DNA from: Clostridium sp. CMCC3677
Lineage (GTDB): Bacteria > Bacillota > Clostridia > Clostridiales > Clostridiaceae
Length of the DNA: 64,000 bases
Direction: 5' to 3'
Assembly (NCBI RefSeq): GCF_023845585.1
Contig: NZ_JAMQHS010000001.1
Coordinates: 62,001-126,000, forward strand
Shown here piece after piece: positions 9,232-19,139 of this stretch. The notes below the pieces were generated by a model. The model was not told where the DNA came from, ran no database searches, and saw only the letters and a program-made list of their open reading frames with translations. Within the stretch, counting starts at the first letter, position 1, and each line of letters starts with the position of its first letter. Position numbers and translations under genes: made by a program.

Positions 9232-10043
9232 ATGGTTTTATGCCTAAATCTTTAAAGGAAGCTTTAGATATTCGTTCAAATTATGATGTTGTTCCATATG
9301 GTGGGGGAACAGATTTAATGATTGAAGGACAAAAAGATGTTAACTATTTGTTTTTAAATAAAGTTCCTGAAATGAAATGTATTGTTGAAGATGAAGAGTA
9401 TATCAGAATAGGAGGATCATGTACTTTTACTGAGGTATTAGAATCTGATATTGTTCCTGAAATTATGAAACAAGCTGTTTCAAGAATTGCTGCACCTGCT
9501 ATAAGAAATTCTGGAACCATGGCAGGTAATATAGGAAATGGTTCAGCAAAGGCAGATTCTGTATTGATTGAATATGTTACAGATGCAAAAATAGTATTAT
9601 CATCTGCTTCAAATACTAGAATAGTTAATATTGATGATTTCTATAAAGGAAGAAAAGAGCTAGATTTAGGAAAAGATGAATTGATAGTAGAAATTTTATT
9701 GCCTAAAACTGGTTTAGAGAATTATTACTATAAGAAAATAGGAGCTAGAAATGCATTAGCGATATCTCGTGTTTCATTTGCTGGGATAATAAAAATTGAT
9801 GATGAAATAATAAAAGATATTGCAATTGCTTTTGGAGCAGTGTCAGGTACAGTATTAAGATTTAAAGAATTAGAAAAAATGATGATAGGTAAAACATTAG
9901 TGGAGGCAAGTAAAATAAAAGAAGATTTCATTGATGCATATAAACAAAAAATTATACCTACAAAGGGTAGAGTTTCAGCCGATTATAGAAAAAGGGTATG
10001 TATTAATTTAATAAAGGATTTTTTAAATGAGAAAGGTATATAA
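9225..10043 (+). CDS. molybdenum hydroxylase FAD-binding subunit
   Basis: 272-residue medium subunit. FAD-binding motifs YGGGTDLMIEG (about residues 25-35) and AAPAIRNSGTMAGNIGNGS (about 92-110) are clear, and the C-terminal CO dehydrogenase flavoprotein domain follows. It takes electrons from the iron-sulfur subunit to NAD or another acceptor. Gene order (molybdopterin, Fe-S, FAD) and overlaps indicate one transcript, which ends at the strong hairpin at 10137. Confidence 0.9.
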   Translation: MVNGFMPKSLKEALDIRSNYDVVPYGGGTDLMIEGQKDVNYLFLNKVPEMKCIVEDEEYIRIGGSCTFTEVLESDIVPEIMKQAVSRIAAPAIRNSGTMAGNIGNGSAKADSVLIEYVTDAKIVLSSASNTRIVNIDDFYKGRKELDLGKDELIVEILLPKTGLENYYYKKIGARNALAISRVSFAGIIKIDDEIIKDIAIAFGAVSGTVLRFKELEKMMIGKTLVEASKIKEDFIDAYKQKIIPTKGRVSADYRKRVCINLIKDFLNEKGI

Positions 10044-10136
10044 GAGTTAAGTTAGAGCAATAGAAAATTGTAATATTAGCATTTATTAATTATAAGATAA
10101 GAATAATATTTAATATATTTTTAGGATATATTTTAT

Positions 10137-10179
10137 AAGAGAGCGAGAAAGTATATATTTACTTTAATCGCTCTCTTTT
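10137..10179 (+). terminator. strong terminator of the molybdenum hydroxylase operon
   Basis: AAGAGAGCGA at 10137-10146 pairs perfectly with TCGCTCTCTT at 10168-10177. AAAGTA and TACTTT extend the stem inside, and TTTT follows. The rest of the gap between 10044 and 10408 shows only AT-rich DNA. Confidence 0.85.
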
Positions 10180-10408
10180 ATTATGATATACTTGGATTTT
10201 TAATTTAGTAATAAAAATATATAAAGAAACTTAAGGTTAATTTTAAGAGAGTTTAGGATTAAATACATAAAAATTTAAGTGAAACTTTTTTTAGTAAAAT
10301 ATCAATGGTATTATATTAATATATTTAAATAAAAATTATTTAGCTAAATTATATAATAATTATTTTAAGAGATACGAAAATTTACAAAGGAAGCGAAATT
10401 ATAAACGT

Positions 10409-11176
10409 ATGAGATTAGATAAATTTTTGGCAGAATCAGCTGTTGGTAGAAGAAAAACTGTTAGAACTTATATTAAAGATGGAATGGTAAAGGTTAATGG
10501 TGAAATTATAACTGAACCTTCAATAGATATTAGTGAAAAATTTGATGATGTAGAATACCTTGGAAAAAAAGTTATTCATACTGGTAAGGTATATTATATG
10601 TTTAATAAACCATCAGGATGCATTACTGCAACAAAAGATAATATTCATAGAACAGTATTTGATTATTTTAACAATCAAAATATGAGTGGAGTATTCCATG
10701 TTGGGAGATTGGATAAAGATACTGAAGGATTATTGTTGCTTACTAATGATGGTGAATTTGAGCATAAAGTAATGTATCCAGAAAAACATGTTGAAAAAAC
10801 TTATTTCTTTTGGGCATTAGGTTCTTTAGATGATGAAGATAAAAAGCAATTAGAAGAAGGTCTTTTTATTGGAAATAATGAAGTATTAACAAAGCCTGCA
10901 AAAATAGATGTACATAAATCAGGATCATATATAGAATTTAAAGAAGAAATTCCTATTAATAATTTAGAGAATAAAGATCATCAGCCTGTTGTTTCAGGGT
11001 ATCTTACTATTTCAGAGGGGCAAAAACATCAGGTTAAACGAATGTTAAAGGCAGTAGGTTGTTATGTAATATATTTGAAAAGAATATCTATTGGTGAATT
11101 AAAGTTAGATGAATATTTAAAAATGGGTGATTATAGGGATTTAACAAAGAAAGAAATTGAAAGCATATTTGAATAA
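10409..11176 (+). CDS. RsuA/RluB-family pseudouridine synthase
   Basis: 255-residue cytoplasmic RNA-modifying enzyme. It begins with an S4 RNA-binding domain (MRLDKFLAESAVGRRKTVR, residues 1-60) followed by the catalytic domain with GRLDKDTEGLLLLTNDG, which holds the catalytic Asp. C-terminal conserved segments include GQKHQVKRMLKAVG. Family members convert one uridine in 16S or 23S rRNA to pseudouridine; length and layout are nearest RsuA (16S U516), but the site cannot be fixed by reading. The ribosome binding site is weak (AAAGGAAGCG upstream). Confidence 0.85.
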   Translation: MRLDKFLAESAVGRRKTVRTYIKDGMVKVNGEIITEPSIDISEKFDDVEYLGKKVIHTGKVYYMFNKPSGCITATKDNIHRTVFDYFNNQNMSGVFHVGRLDKDTEGLLLLTNDGEFEHKVMYPEKHVEKTYFFWALGSLDDEDKKQLEEGLFIGNNEVLTKPAKIDVHKSGSYIEFKEEIPINNLENKDHQPVVSGYLTISEGQKHQVKRMLKAVGCYVIYLKRISIGELKLDEYLKMGDYRDLTKKEIESIFE

Positions 11177-11211
11177 AGATATGTAGAAAACTTTATAAAT
11201 AGAGATAACGA

Positions 11212-11254
11212 AAAGGTACCATATTTCCTATATAAGAGGAACTATGGTACCTTT
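11212..11254 (+). terminator. terminator after the pseudouridine synthase
   Basis: A long inverted repeat: AAAGGTACCATA at 11212-11223 pairs with TATGGTACCTTT at 11243-11254, and TTCCT/AGGAA extends the stem inside. A T-rich stretch follows. Confidence 0.75.
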
Positions 11255-11423
11255 GATTATTTTGTAATTAAGGATATTATGAAGCTAAGAACAACAATAT
11301 ATGAGATATTTAAGAAAATTATTAACTACGTTTTTGGAAAAGAAATAACTAAAGATTTGGTTATTAATAATTATATCTAAATATCACCTATACCTATATT
11401 TTTAATTTATATTAAAAAATATA

Positions 11424-11452
11424 TTGACAAATTAAAATAATAGGGATATATT
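11424..11452 (+). promoter_or_regulatory. promoter of the T-box leader
   Basis: TTGACA at 11424-11429, a 17-base spacer, and TATATT at 11447-11452. Transcription would begin near 11459, leaving about 320 bases of leader before the T-box terminator. Confidence 0.7.
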
Positions 11453-11459
11453 ATTTATT

Positions 11460-11782
11460 ATAAAGCAGAGTAATCCTATAAGAATAATATGTTTTATAAT
11501 AAAATATTATATTGTTATATGTTAAGAAAAGAAATAGTATCATGAGGGAAACTTTCAGAGAATGGTCTTCTAGGCTGAAAAAGACTTTAGTTATAACTTA
11601 TGAGAATGCATCTTTGAGCACTGTCCCGAAAAAATACGTTTTTAGTAGGAGTCAGCGTGTACGCACGTTATAGCGTTGAGGTATGTTTGTACCAAAATAA
11701 GATATTATATTTTTTGTATATAATAATTAGAGTGGAACCGCGGAATAAAAATTCTGCCTCTAAATGAGGTAGGGTTTTTTTT
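11460..11782 (+). ncRNA. T-box leader, cysteine specifier
   Basis: The diagnostic T-box sequence AGAGTGGAACCGCGG is at 11729-11743 and an intrinsic terminator follows at 11754-11782. Upstream, the stem I region contains AGAGAATGGTC and AGGCTGAAAAAGAC, typical of the distal loop, and then GAGAATGCAT, in which TGC at 11607-11609 sits where the specifier codon is expected. TGC means cysteine. Uncharged tRNA-Cys would pair with specifier and T-box and permit readthrough. Cysteine T-boxes upstream of ubiG-mccBA-luxS operons are established in Clostridium perfringens, and the genes downstream fit exactly. Confidence 0.9.
11754..11782 (+). terminator. T-box regulated terminator
   Basis: CTGCCTC at 11754-11760 pairs with GAGGTAG at 11766-11772 and is followed by a run of eight T residues. 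It competes with the antiterminator that includes the T-box sequence. Confidence 0.88.
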
Positions 11783-11977
11783 GTTTATATAAAAATATAA
11801 AACTGTATAATACGTATTTAATATATAAGTTTATTAAGTAATTCTAGAATTAAAATGAAATTTTTTAAAGTAGTAGTAATATTTATCTAAATCTCAGAGA
11901 ATTTACACAAACAATATAGTATAAGAATTTAAAAATATTTAAGAATGAAGAGTTATAAAATAGGGGGAAGATTAATT

Positions 11978-12604
11978 ATGAAGTCATTAAATTACTTTGA
12001 TTCTATAGCAGATAGCTGGAATGTAATAAGAAGTGAATATTTTGAGGAAAAATTAAAATATAAAGTTTTATCTAAAGCATCAATAGAAAATAAGATTGCA
12101 GCAGACTTAGGATGTGGTACTGGTTTTATATCTTTAGCTTTATCAGAAAAAGCAAATTTAATATTTTCTCTAGATCAATCTAATAACATGTTGAAGGAAT
12201 TAAAAAAAGAAGTTTCTAAAAGAGATATAACAAATATATATCCAATTAAGTCTGATATGGAAAATATTGTATTGTTTGATGAGTCAGTAGATGTTGTATT
12301 TATAAATATGGCATTACATCATGTAGCTAATATAGAAAAAGCTATATCAGAAATTTATAGAGTATTAAAAAAAGGTGGAAGTATAGTAATTTCTGATGTT
12401 ACAGAACATGATGGAGAATGGGCAAAAGAGGAAATGTACGATGAATGGTTAGGATTTTCAAATGATCAAATAACTAATTGGTTAAATAAATATAATTTTA
12501 AAAATGTAGAAATAGAAAATACGGATTTATATTGCAAAGGGTATTCAAGTAAAGGCGAATATACAGAAACAAAAATATTTATAGCAAGTGCTAAAAAATT
12601 ATAA
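11978..12604 (+). CDS. ubiG: SAM-dependent methyltransferase of the Cys/Met operon (UbiG-like)
   Basis: 208-residue class I methyltransferase. The SAM-binding motif I is AADLGCGTGF (about residues 42-51), with motif II near the acidic FSLDQS and motif post-I in VDVVFINMALHHV. A start 33 bases upstream is open, but GGGGG at 11963-11967 points to ATG 11978. Despite the customary name, clostridia make no ubiquinone; its substrate in this operon is not established. Likely it produces S-adenosylhomocysteine, feeding the LuxS step downstream, which is inference. First gene behind the cysteine T-box. Confidence 0.8.
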   Translation: MKSLNYFDSIADSWNVIRSEYFEEKLKYKVLSKASIENKIAADLGCGTGFISLALSEKANLIFSLDQSNNMLKELKKEVSKRDITNIYPIKSDMENIVLFDESVDVVFINMALHHVANIEKAISEIYRVLKKGGSIVISDVTEHDGEWAKEEMYDEWLGFSNDQITNWLNKYNFKNVEIENTDLYCKGYSSKGEYTETKIFIASAKKL

Positions 12605-12621
12605 GAGGGGAGAAAAATATT

Positions 12622-13773
12622 ATGAATTTTGAATCAGTTTTAATACACGGAGGAATTGACGGAGATAAGTTTACAGGAGCAGTAAATGTTCCTATATATC
12701 AAACATCTACGTATAAACAAGAAGGCTTAGGAATTAATAAAGGATATGAATATTCAAGAACTGGTAATCCTACAAGAGAAGCTCTTGAGAAACTTATAGC
12801 TGATCTAGAAGAAGGTGTTGGTGGATTTGCATTTTCTTCAGGTATGGCAGCCATAACAGCAATATTTTCTCTTTTTAAGTCAGGAGATAATATAATAATT
12901 TCAGATAATTTATATGGTGGAAGTTTTAGAGTATTAGATAAAATTTTTAAGAATTTTAATATAGGATATAAGATAGTAAATACAACAGATTTAAAGCAAA
13001 TTAAAGAAGCTATTGATGAGACTGTAAAAGCAATATATATAGAAACACCAACAAATCCATTAATGGATATAACAGATATTGAAGAAGTAGCTAAAATAGC
13101 TAAAGATAATAATATATTTACAATAGTGGATAATACTTTTATGACACCATACTTGCAAAAGCCACTAACATTAGGAGCAGATATAGTTATTCATAGTGGT
13201 ACTAAGTATCTAGGAGGACATAGTGATTTAATTGCTGGATTAATAGTAGTAAATAATGAGGAATTAAAAGAAAAAATTCATTTTATACAAAATTCTACAG
13301 GGGGTATACTATCACCATTTGATTCATTCTTACTTATAAGAGGTATAAAAACTCTTGCAGTTAGAATGGATAGACACAATTCAAATGCTAAATCTATAGC
13401 AGAATTTTTGAAAAATAGACCAGAAATTAATAAAGTTTATTATCCAGGATTTGAAGAACATCCGGGATATAATATTCAATCAAAACAAGCAAAAGGATAT
13501 GGTGGAATGATATCTTTTGTATTAAATGATGGATATGATTATAAAAAATTCTTTGAAAAATTAGCATTTATAACTTTTGGAGAAAGTTTAGGAGGAGTGG
13601 AATCTTTAGCATGCCACCCAGCAAGTATGACTCATGGAGCAATACCATATGAAATAAGACAAAAGGTAGGTATTGTTGATAATTTGATAAGACTTTCAGT
13701 TGGGATAGAAAGTGCACAAGATATTATTGAGGATTTAGAAAAAGCATTAGAATGGGGGAAAATTAATGGTTAA
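12622..13773 (+). CDS. mccB: cystathionine gamma-lyase-type PLP enzyme
   Basis: 383-residue Cys/Met metabolism PLP enzyme. The PLP lysine lies in SGTKYLGGHSD (about residue 195), the cofactor ring region in TNPLMDITDI and VDNTFMTPYLQKP, and the phosphate-binding region in FAFSSGMAAI. In the ubiG-mccBA operon it cleaves cystathionine to cysteine, and family members can also release sulfide from homocysteine. The closely related cystathionine gamma-synthase and O-acetylhomoserine sulfhydrylase cannot be excluded by motif alone; operon context decides. Its last codons overlap the luxS start by eight bases. Confidence 0.85.
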   Translation: MNFESVLIHGGIDGDKFTGAVNVPIYQTSTYKQEGLGINKGYEYSRTGNPTREALEKLIADLEEGVGGFAFSSGMAAITAIFSLFKSGDNIIISDNLYGGSFRVLDKIFKNFNIGYKIVNTTDLKQIKEAIDETVKAIYIETPTNPLMDITDIEEVAKIAKDNNIFTIVDNTFMTPYLQKPLTLGADIVIHSGTKYLGGHSDLIAGLIVVNNEELKEKIHFIQNSTGGILSPFDSFLLIRGIKTLAVRMDRHNSNAKSIAEFLKNRPEINKVYYPGFEEHPGYNIQSKQAKGYGGMISFVLNDGYDYKKFFEKLAFITFGESLGGVESLACHPASMTHGAIPYEIRQKVGIVDNLIRLSVGIESAQDIIEDLEKALEWGKING

Positions 13774-14218
13774 AGTAGAAAGTTTTGAATTAGATCACAC
13801 AAAGGTAAAAGCACCATATGTAAGAAAATGTGGCTTTGAAAAGGGTAATAATGGAGATATAGTTTCTAAATTTGATTTAAGATTTTTACAACCAAATGAA
13901 AAAGAGATGCCAACAGGTGCAATGCATACATTAGAACATTTATTAGCTGGATATATGAGAGAAAAATTAGATGGAATAATAGATATATCTCCTATGGGAT
14001 GTAGAACTGGATTTTATATGGTTGCATGGGGAACTCCTGAAGTGGAGAAAGTAATAGAAGCATTAAATTATTCATTAAATAAAATATTAGAAACAGAAGA
14101 AATACCAGCAACAAATAAATTTCAATGTGGGAATTATAGAGATCATTCATTGTTTGCAGCAAAAGAATATATTAAATTAATATTAAAAGAGGGGATTAGT
14201 AGTGAGATATATAGATGA
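13766..14218 (+). CDS. luxS: S-ribosylhomocysteine lyase LuxS
   Basis: 150 residues, the usual LuxS size. Metal ligands His54 and His58 with Glu57 appear in MHTLEHLLAG, the catalytic Cys in MGCRTGFYM, and the third metal ligand Cys about 121 in CGNYRDHS. It splits S-ribosylhomocysteine to homocysteine and DPD, the precursor of autoinducer-2. Here it sits between the two transsulfuration genes, so homocysteine made by LuxS can pass directly to MccA. The start codon overlaps mccB and the stop overlaps the start of mccA, indicating coupled translation. Confidence 0.95.
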   Translation: MVKVESFELDHTKVKAPYVRKCGFEKGNNGDIVSKFDLRFLQPNEKEMPTGAMHTLEHLLAGYMREKLDGIIDISPMGCRTGFYMVAWGTPEVEKVIEALNYSLNKILETEEIPATNKFQCGNYRDHSLFAAKEYIKLILKEGISSEIYR

Positions 14219-15110
14219 CATTAGAAGTCATATAGGAAATACACCTATTATGAAACTAAATAATATGGGAATAAAAGCTGGCGTAAATGTATTTGCTAAA
14301 TTAGAATTTTTAAATCCTGGTGGAAGTGTTAAAGATAGAATAGGTATATACATGATAGAAGATGCTGAGAATAAGGGATTACTTAGAGCAGGCTATACAA
14401 TAATAGAAGCTACAGCAGGTAACACAGGGCTTGGTATAGCATTAGCAGCCATAAATAAAGGGTATAGAGTAATATTTGTTGTACCAGAAAAATTTTCTGT
14501 AGAAAAGCAGACGTTAATGAAGGCCCTTGGGGCAGAAATAGTAAATACTCCTAGAGAAGACGGAATGTTAGGAGCTGTTGAAAAGGCTAATGAACTTTTA
14601 AAAACAATAAAGAATTCTATAACTTTAAAACAATTTGAGAATAAATCTAATCCATTAGCCCATTATGAAACTACAGGTCCTGAAATATATAAAGATTTAG
14701 ATGGAAAAATAGACTATTTCCTTTGTGGTGCAGGTAGTGGAGGAACGTATACTGGTATATTAAAGTATTTAAAAGAAAAGAATTCTAATGTAAAAGGAGT
14801 TTTAGTAGATCCAGAGGGGTCAACTATGGGAGGCGGAGAAGAAGCTTGTTATGACATAGAAGGGATAGGAAATAACTTTATTCCTAAAACTATGGACATG
14901 ACTTATGTTGATGATGTTATAAAGGTTAATGATGAAGACGCATTTCATATTGTAAAACAACTTGCTTTAAAAGAAGGATTAATTGTTGGGACATCTTCTG
15001 GAGCAGCAGTAGCAGCAGCTCTTAAACTAGCAAGTAAAATAGATAGTGGTAATATCGTAACGTTATTACCAGATAGAGGAGAAAGATATTTTAGCAAAAA
15101 TATATATTAA
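14202..15110 (+). CDS. mccA: cystathionine beta-synthase / cysteine synthase-family enzyme
   Basis: 302-residue PLP enzyme of fold type II. The PLP lysine is in NPGGSVKDRIG (about residue 43), the substrate loop in EATAGNTG, and the phosphate-binding glycine loop in GAGSGGTYTG. In this operon type it condenses homocysteine with O-acetylserine or serine to cystathionine, which MccB then cleaves. It starts at GTG 14202 inside the end of luxS, with AAGAGGGG at 14187-14194 as ribosome binding site. O-acetylserine sulfhydrylase is the alternative by homology. Confidence 0.85.
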   Translation: MRYIDDIRSHIGNTPIMKLNNMGIKAGVNVFAKLEFLNPGGSVKDRIGIYMIEDAENKGLLRAGYTIIEATAGNTGLGIALAAINKGYRVIFVVPEKFSVEKQTLMKALGAEIVNTPREDGMLGAVEKANELLKTIKNSITLKQFENKSNPLAHYETTGPEIYKDLDGKIDYFLCGAGSGGTYTGILKYLKEKNSNVKGVLVDPEGSTMGGGEEACYDIEGIGNNFIPKTMDMTYVDDVIKVNDEDAFHIVKQLALKEGLIVGTSSGAAVAAALKLASKIDSGNIVTLLPDRGERYFSKNIY

Positions 15111-15149
15111 TATATTTGGATATTTTAAATAATATATTGCTTATTAGGT

Positions 15150-15183
15150 GGATTAAGGGAAAAATCTCTTAGTCCTCTTTTAG
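15150..15183 (+). terminator. terminator of the ubiG-mccB-luxS-mccA operon
   Basis: GGATTAAGGGA at 15150-15160 pairs with TCTCTTAGTCC at 15165-15175 (two G-U pairs), four-base loop, then TCTTTT. Confidence 0.75.
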
Positions 15184-15362
15184 TTTTTAATATATAATAA
15201 ATTAAACATTATTATATATTATTCGACAATATAAATAATTAATATAGATATACTTAAAAACAAAAATTGAGTTGAATAAAGGTGTTAAAGAATTAATATT
15301 TATCATATTTAATTCAATAACTTTTATTTAAATAAAAGTTTATAAAAGGGGGCTAATTAAAG

Positions 15363-17111
15363 ATGAAAAGTTTAAAAGGGAAAATTATAAGCATTATTTT
15401 AATTTTAGTTATAGTTTCATCATTATCTACAGTTACTATTGGATTAATAAATGGATTTAATGTAACTAAAAAAACTGTTCAAGCACAATTTGAAGATAAA
15501 TTGACTTCAGCAGACAATATGCTTGAAATATATCTTAATGAACAGTTTGGAGCATTGAGTATTGATGGTGATGGTAAGATGGTGGATAGTTTTGGAAATC
15601 CTATTGAGGAGAGATCTGAGTACATAGATAAGTTATCTAAAGGTATGGATGTTGTTGCAACTGTTTTTGTTAAAAATGGTAATGATTATACAAGAATACT
15701 TACTACAATTAATGAGGAGAATGGTGAAAGAGTTATTGGCACCAAATTAGATAATAAAGGAAAGGCATATGAAGAAGTAGCAAATGGAAATGTATATTTT
15801 GGTGAAGCAAATATTCTTGGAAAACAATACATAACAAAGTATACACCTATGTATGATAAGGATAAAAAAATTATTGGAATTTACTTTGTTGGTAAATCTA
15901 TTGAATCTGTTGAGTCAATAATTAATGAAGGTATGATGTCTACAATTAAATCTGTAGCTTTACTAGTTATTCTTGTTTTAGTAATAGCTTCAGCAATAAG
16001 TTATTTTGTAGGAATGTCAATTGTAAAGCCTATAACAGTAATTACAAAACTTATAAATAAACAAGCAAATTTGGATTTTACTGTTGATAAGAAATCAGAA
16101 TTAATAAATTATATAACAAGAAAAGATGAAATAGGCAGTATGGCAAATTCTATTAAGATAATGGATGATAATGTGCGTAATTTTATTATAAAAACTTCTG
16201 ATGTGGCACAGCAAGTAGCAGCTTCATCTGAAGAGTTAACAGCTACATCACATCAAACTGCTACTACTTCAGAAGAAGTTGCAAAGACAATTGAACAAAT
16301 AGCAAGTGGAGCAAGCGCGCAGGCAAAAGATACTGAAGAAACTGCTGAAAGTATAGAGGAAATGGGAAGAATAATTGAAGATGATTCAAATTATATTAAA
16401 GAATTAAATAAGGCTACAACTAATATAGATATTCAGAAAGAAGAAGGATTTCATATATTAAAAGAGCTAGTAAATAAGACAAATCAAAGCAATGAAGCGA
16501 CAAAATCAGTATATGAAATTATAGTAGGAAATAATGAAAGTGCAGAAAAAATTGAAGAAGCTAGTATTATGATTCAAAATATAGCTGATCAAACTAATCT
16601 TTTAGCACTTAATGCAGCAATAGAAGCAGCAAGAGCAGGAGAAGCAGGTCGAGGATTTGCTGTTGTCGCAGATGAAATCAGGAAACTTGCAGAACAATCA
16701 AATAGTTTTACAAATGATATTAAAGTAGTAATTGATGAGTTAAAGTTAAAATCTCAAGATGCAGTTCAAACTATGGAAGATGTAAAAGGTATCGTAGACT
16801 CTCAAACAAGAAGTGTAAAAGATACAGAAAATAAGTTTGATCTTATAGCAATGGCAATAGATTCAGTAAAAGATATTATTAAAAAATTAAATCACTCAGC
16901 TGAATTAATGATTAATAACAAAAATAAGATTATAGGAATTACACAAAATTTATCTGCTATTTCAGAAGAAAATGCAGCAGGAACAGAAGAAGTAGCTGCA
17001 TCAATGGAAGAACAAGCAGCAACAATTCAAGAGATTGCAAATTCAGGTGAAAGTTTAGCTATTATTGCAGAAGAGTTAAGTGAGTTAATTGAAAAATTTA
17101 AGGTACAATAA
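15363..17111 (+). CDS. methyl-accepting chemotaxis protein with extracellular Cache domain
   Basis: 582-residue transmembrane chemoreceptor. TM1 is about residues 8-30, then an extracellular region of about 165 residues that resembles the Cache_3-Cache_2 type ([10 protein letters not shown] and [17 protein letters not shown]), TM2 about 196-219, HAMP ([11 protein letters not shown] onward) and the long cytoplasmic signalling coiled coil. The hairpin tip is clear: [20 protein letters not shown], which contacts CheA and CheW. No CheR-tethering tail is visible. The ligand is unknown; Cache domains commonly bind small organic acids or amino acids. GGGGGC lies before ATG 15363. A convergent chemoreceptor follows. 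Confidence 0.92.
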   Translation: MKSLKGKIISIILILVIVSSLSTVTIGLINGFNVTKKTVQAQFEDKLTSADNMLEIYLNEQFGALSIDGDGKMVDSFGNPIEERSEYIDKLSKGMDVVATVFVKNGNDYTRILTTINEENGERVIGTKLDNKGKAYEEVANGNVYFGEANILGKQYITKYTPMYDKDKKIIGIYFVGKSIESVESIINEGMMSTIKSVALLVILVLVIASAISYFVGMSIVKPITVITKLINKQANLDFTVDKKSELINYITRKDEIGSMANSIKIMDDNVRNFIIKTSDVAQQVAASSEELTATSHQTATTSEEVAKTIEQIASGASAQAKDTEETAESIEEMGRIIEDDSNYIKELNKATTNIDIQKEEGFHILKELVNKTNQSNEATKSVYEIIVGNNESAEKIEEASIMIQNIADQTNLLALNAAIEAARAGEAGRGFAVVADEIRKLAEQSNSFTNDIKVVIDELKLKSQDAVQTMEDVKGIVDSQTRSVKDTENKFDLIAMAIDSVKDIIKKLNHSAELMINNKNKIIGITQNLSAISEENAAGTEEVAASMEEQAATIQEIANSGESLAIIAEELSELIEKFKVQ

Positions 17112-17163
17112 AAAATAATACAAAACCATACTCCATATTAAATAATTTAAAATGAATTTTAAA

Positions 17164-17265
17164 GACAGTAGATAATTTTGTATTTACACAAAAAAATAAG
17201 CATAGATGTCTATCACTAATGTGACTTTCATCTATGCTTATATTATACAAAAATTATCTACTGTC
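17164..17265. repeat. long two-part inverted repeat between convergent chemoreceptor genes
   Basis: An outer arm, GACAGTAGATAATTTTGTA (17164-17182), is matched by its complement at 17246-17265 with one extra A. An inner arm, ATAAGCATAGATG, is matched by CATCTATGCTTAT. The loop is about 20 bases. It lies between the stops of two convergent genes. It could be a two-way terminator, a MITE-like element or a structured RNA. It is unrelated in sequence to the 28-62 kb MITE family. Confidence 0.7.
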
Positions 17266-17294
17266 CCAAAAGTTTTTAAATTTTTAATATTATA

Positions 17295-19058
17295 TTATAA
17301 TTTAAATTTATCAACTAAATTAATTAATTCACATGCTAAGTTAGCTTGTATTTCAGCAGTCTCTGCAACTACATCCATATTATTAACAGTTTCTGTTATA
17401 TTTTCTAATATAGTTTCTGAACTGCTAGAAGCTTGTGTTGAATTGCTAGACATATTATCAATAGCACTTGCTATTTCACTTGTGGATGAATTTAGATTTC
17501 TAGATATAGTATACGTTTCATTAGCTGCATTACTTACCAAATTTAAATTATTATAATAATATTCAGATACTTTTAAGAATTCATCTAATTTTGGAGTAAT
17601 GTCTTTGTTAAAGAATTCAAGTATATCATTACTATCAGCACATAAACTTTTAAATACTAGTTGAACTTTATTTACAATATCTTCAATAGATTTTACAGCT
17701 TCCATAGATTGTTCAGATAATGCTTTTACTTGAGATGCTACAATTGCAAAACCTTTACCAGCTTCTCCAGCATGAGCTGATTCAATTGCTGCATTTAAAG
17801 CTAATAAATTAGTTTGATTAGCAATACTTGATATAGTTTCAACCATAACATATATTTCTTCTGTAACCTTACCAGCTTTAATAGCATCTTTAATATTAAT
17901 TTCTTTTTCATGATATAAATTATTTATATATTTTAAAACTTCATTTGTATGATTTTTTAATTCTAGAGCCTTATCTCTAAAATTAATAAGAGTTTCAGTT
18001 TCTTTTTTTGAACTAGTAGATAGAGTATTAGTATTTTTTGCTATGTTTGAAATAGTTAAATTGACATCAAGTGCTACAGTTGTGCTATCCGACATTTTAT
18101 TTACTATTCCTTCAGTGGATTCATTTATCTCACTTAATTTACAAGAAACTTCTTCTGTAGATGCAGAAAGTTCTTCTGCAGAAGATGATAAATCACTAGA
18201 TTTCTGAATAATACTATTTATTAAATTTCTTATATTTTCTTGAGCTTTATTTAAAGATATACCAGCTCTACCGAGTTCATTTTTTGATTTAACTTCTATA
18301 TTATTTGAGAAATCATAATTTGATAAACGTTCAGCTAAGGCTACTATTTTATTTAGAGCTCTTGTAATTGGACGAATAATAAATAATGATAATATTACAG
18401 TTATAATTAACAATATGAATAATGCAAATAATAATATATTTCTATTCTGATTAAAATTATTTTTCAATTCTTCTGTTTTCATATTAATTGCTTGGTCTAT
18501 ATCGTCTATGTAGTTTCCTGTTGTTATAATCCACCCATATGGTTCAAATAATTTTGAATAAGATCTTTTTGGATGAGTACCTTCTTCATTTGGTTTTGTG
18601 AAGTAAAAATCGGTATAGCCACCATTTCTAGCAACTTTTATTATTTCTTGAACTATCATATGTCCATTTGCATCTTTAAGACTAGTTCTATTACTTCCTT
18701 CTTGTTCTGGAATCATTGGATGTGCAATTAATGTTGAATCTATTCCATCAATCCAAAAGTAACCATCACCGTTATACCTTAAAGACTTTATCATATCTTT
18801 TGACAAACTTTTTGCTTGTTCTTCAGTTATTTCACCATTTATTTGTTTTTCATAAATCCCATTTAATAAAGAAATTACGTTTTCAACTTGTAGTTTTATG
18901 TTTTGATCATAGTTTTCCATTAAATTAAGTTCATATTGATTAATTGATGCATTTACTACATTTTTCATCTGATTAGATGAGATAAGTAATATAACAGCAG
19001 AAACCAATAAAACTAAAACTATATTAATACATATAATTTGATCTCTTAATCTTTTCAT
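17295..19058 (-). CDS. methyl-accepting chemotaxis protein with sCache_2-like sensor
   Basis: 587-residue chemoreceptor. The start is set at CAT 19056-19058, because on the minus strand GGAAGGGGAA lies eight bases before this ATG; an open extension of 27 residues upstream is not used. TM1 is about residues 8-28. The sensor contains [20 protein letters not shown] and [13 protein letters not shown], typical of single Cache domains. TM2 is about 205-225, followed by HAMP. The signalling tip is [20 protein letters not shown], with a His where Arg is usual ([14 protein letters not shown]). The ligand is unknown. Confidence 0.9.
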   Translation of the reverse strand: MKRLRDQIICINIVLVLLVSAVILLISSNQMKNVVNASINQYELNLMENYDQNIKLQVENVISLLNGIYEKQINGEITEEQAKSLSKDMIKSLRYNGDGYFWIDGIDSTLIAHPMIPEQEGSNRTSLKDANGHMIVQEIIKVARNGGYTDFYFTKPNEEGTHPKRSYSKLFEPYGWIITTGNYIDDIDQAINMKTEELKNNFNQNRNILLFALFILLIITVILSLFIIRPITRALNKIVALAERLSNYDFSNNIEVKSKNELGRAGISLNKAQENIRNLINSIIQKSSDLSSSAEELSASTEEVSCKLSEINESTEGIVNKMSDSTTVALDVNLTISNIAKNTNTLSTSSKKETETLINFRDKALELKNHTNEVLKYINNLYHEKEINIKDAIKAGKVTEEIYVMVETISSIANQTNLLALNAAIESAHAGEAGKGFAIVASQVKALSEQSMEAVKSIEDIVNKVQLVFKSLCADSNDILEFFNKDITPKLDEFLKVSEYYYNNLNLVSNAANETYTISRNLNSSTSEIASAIDNMSSNSTQASSSSETILENITETVNNMDVVAETAEIQANLACELINLVDKFKL

Positions 19059-19139
19059 AAATTGTTCCCCTTCCATATAATAAAAATATTTTAAAAAATG
19101 TAACGGTAAATATTTACAACAATTATTATAGCATATCAA

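Noticed and set aside
17206..17556. 116-residue plus-strand frame
   Set aside because: It covers the inverted repeat and the antisense of the chemoreceptor 3' end.
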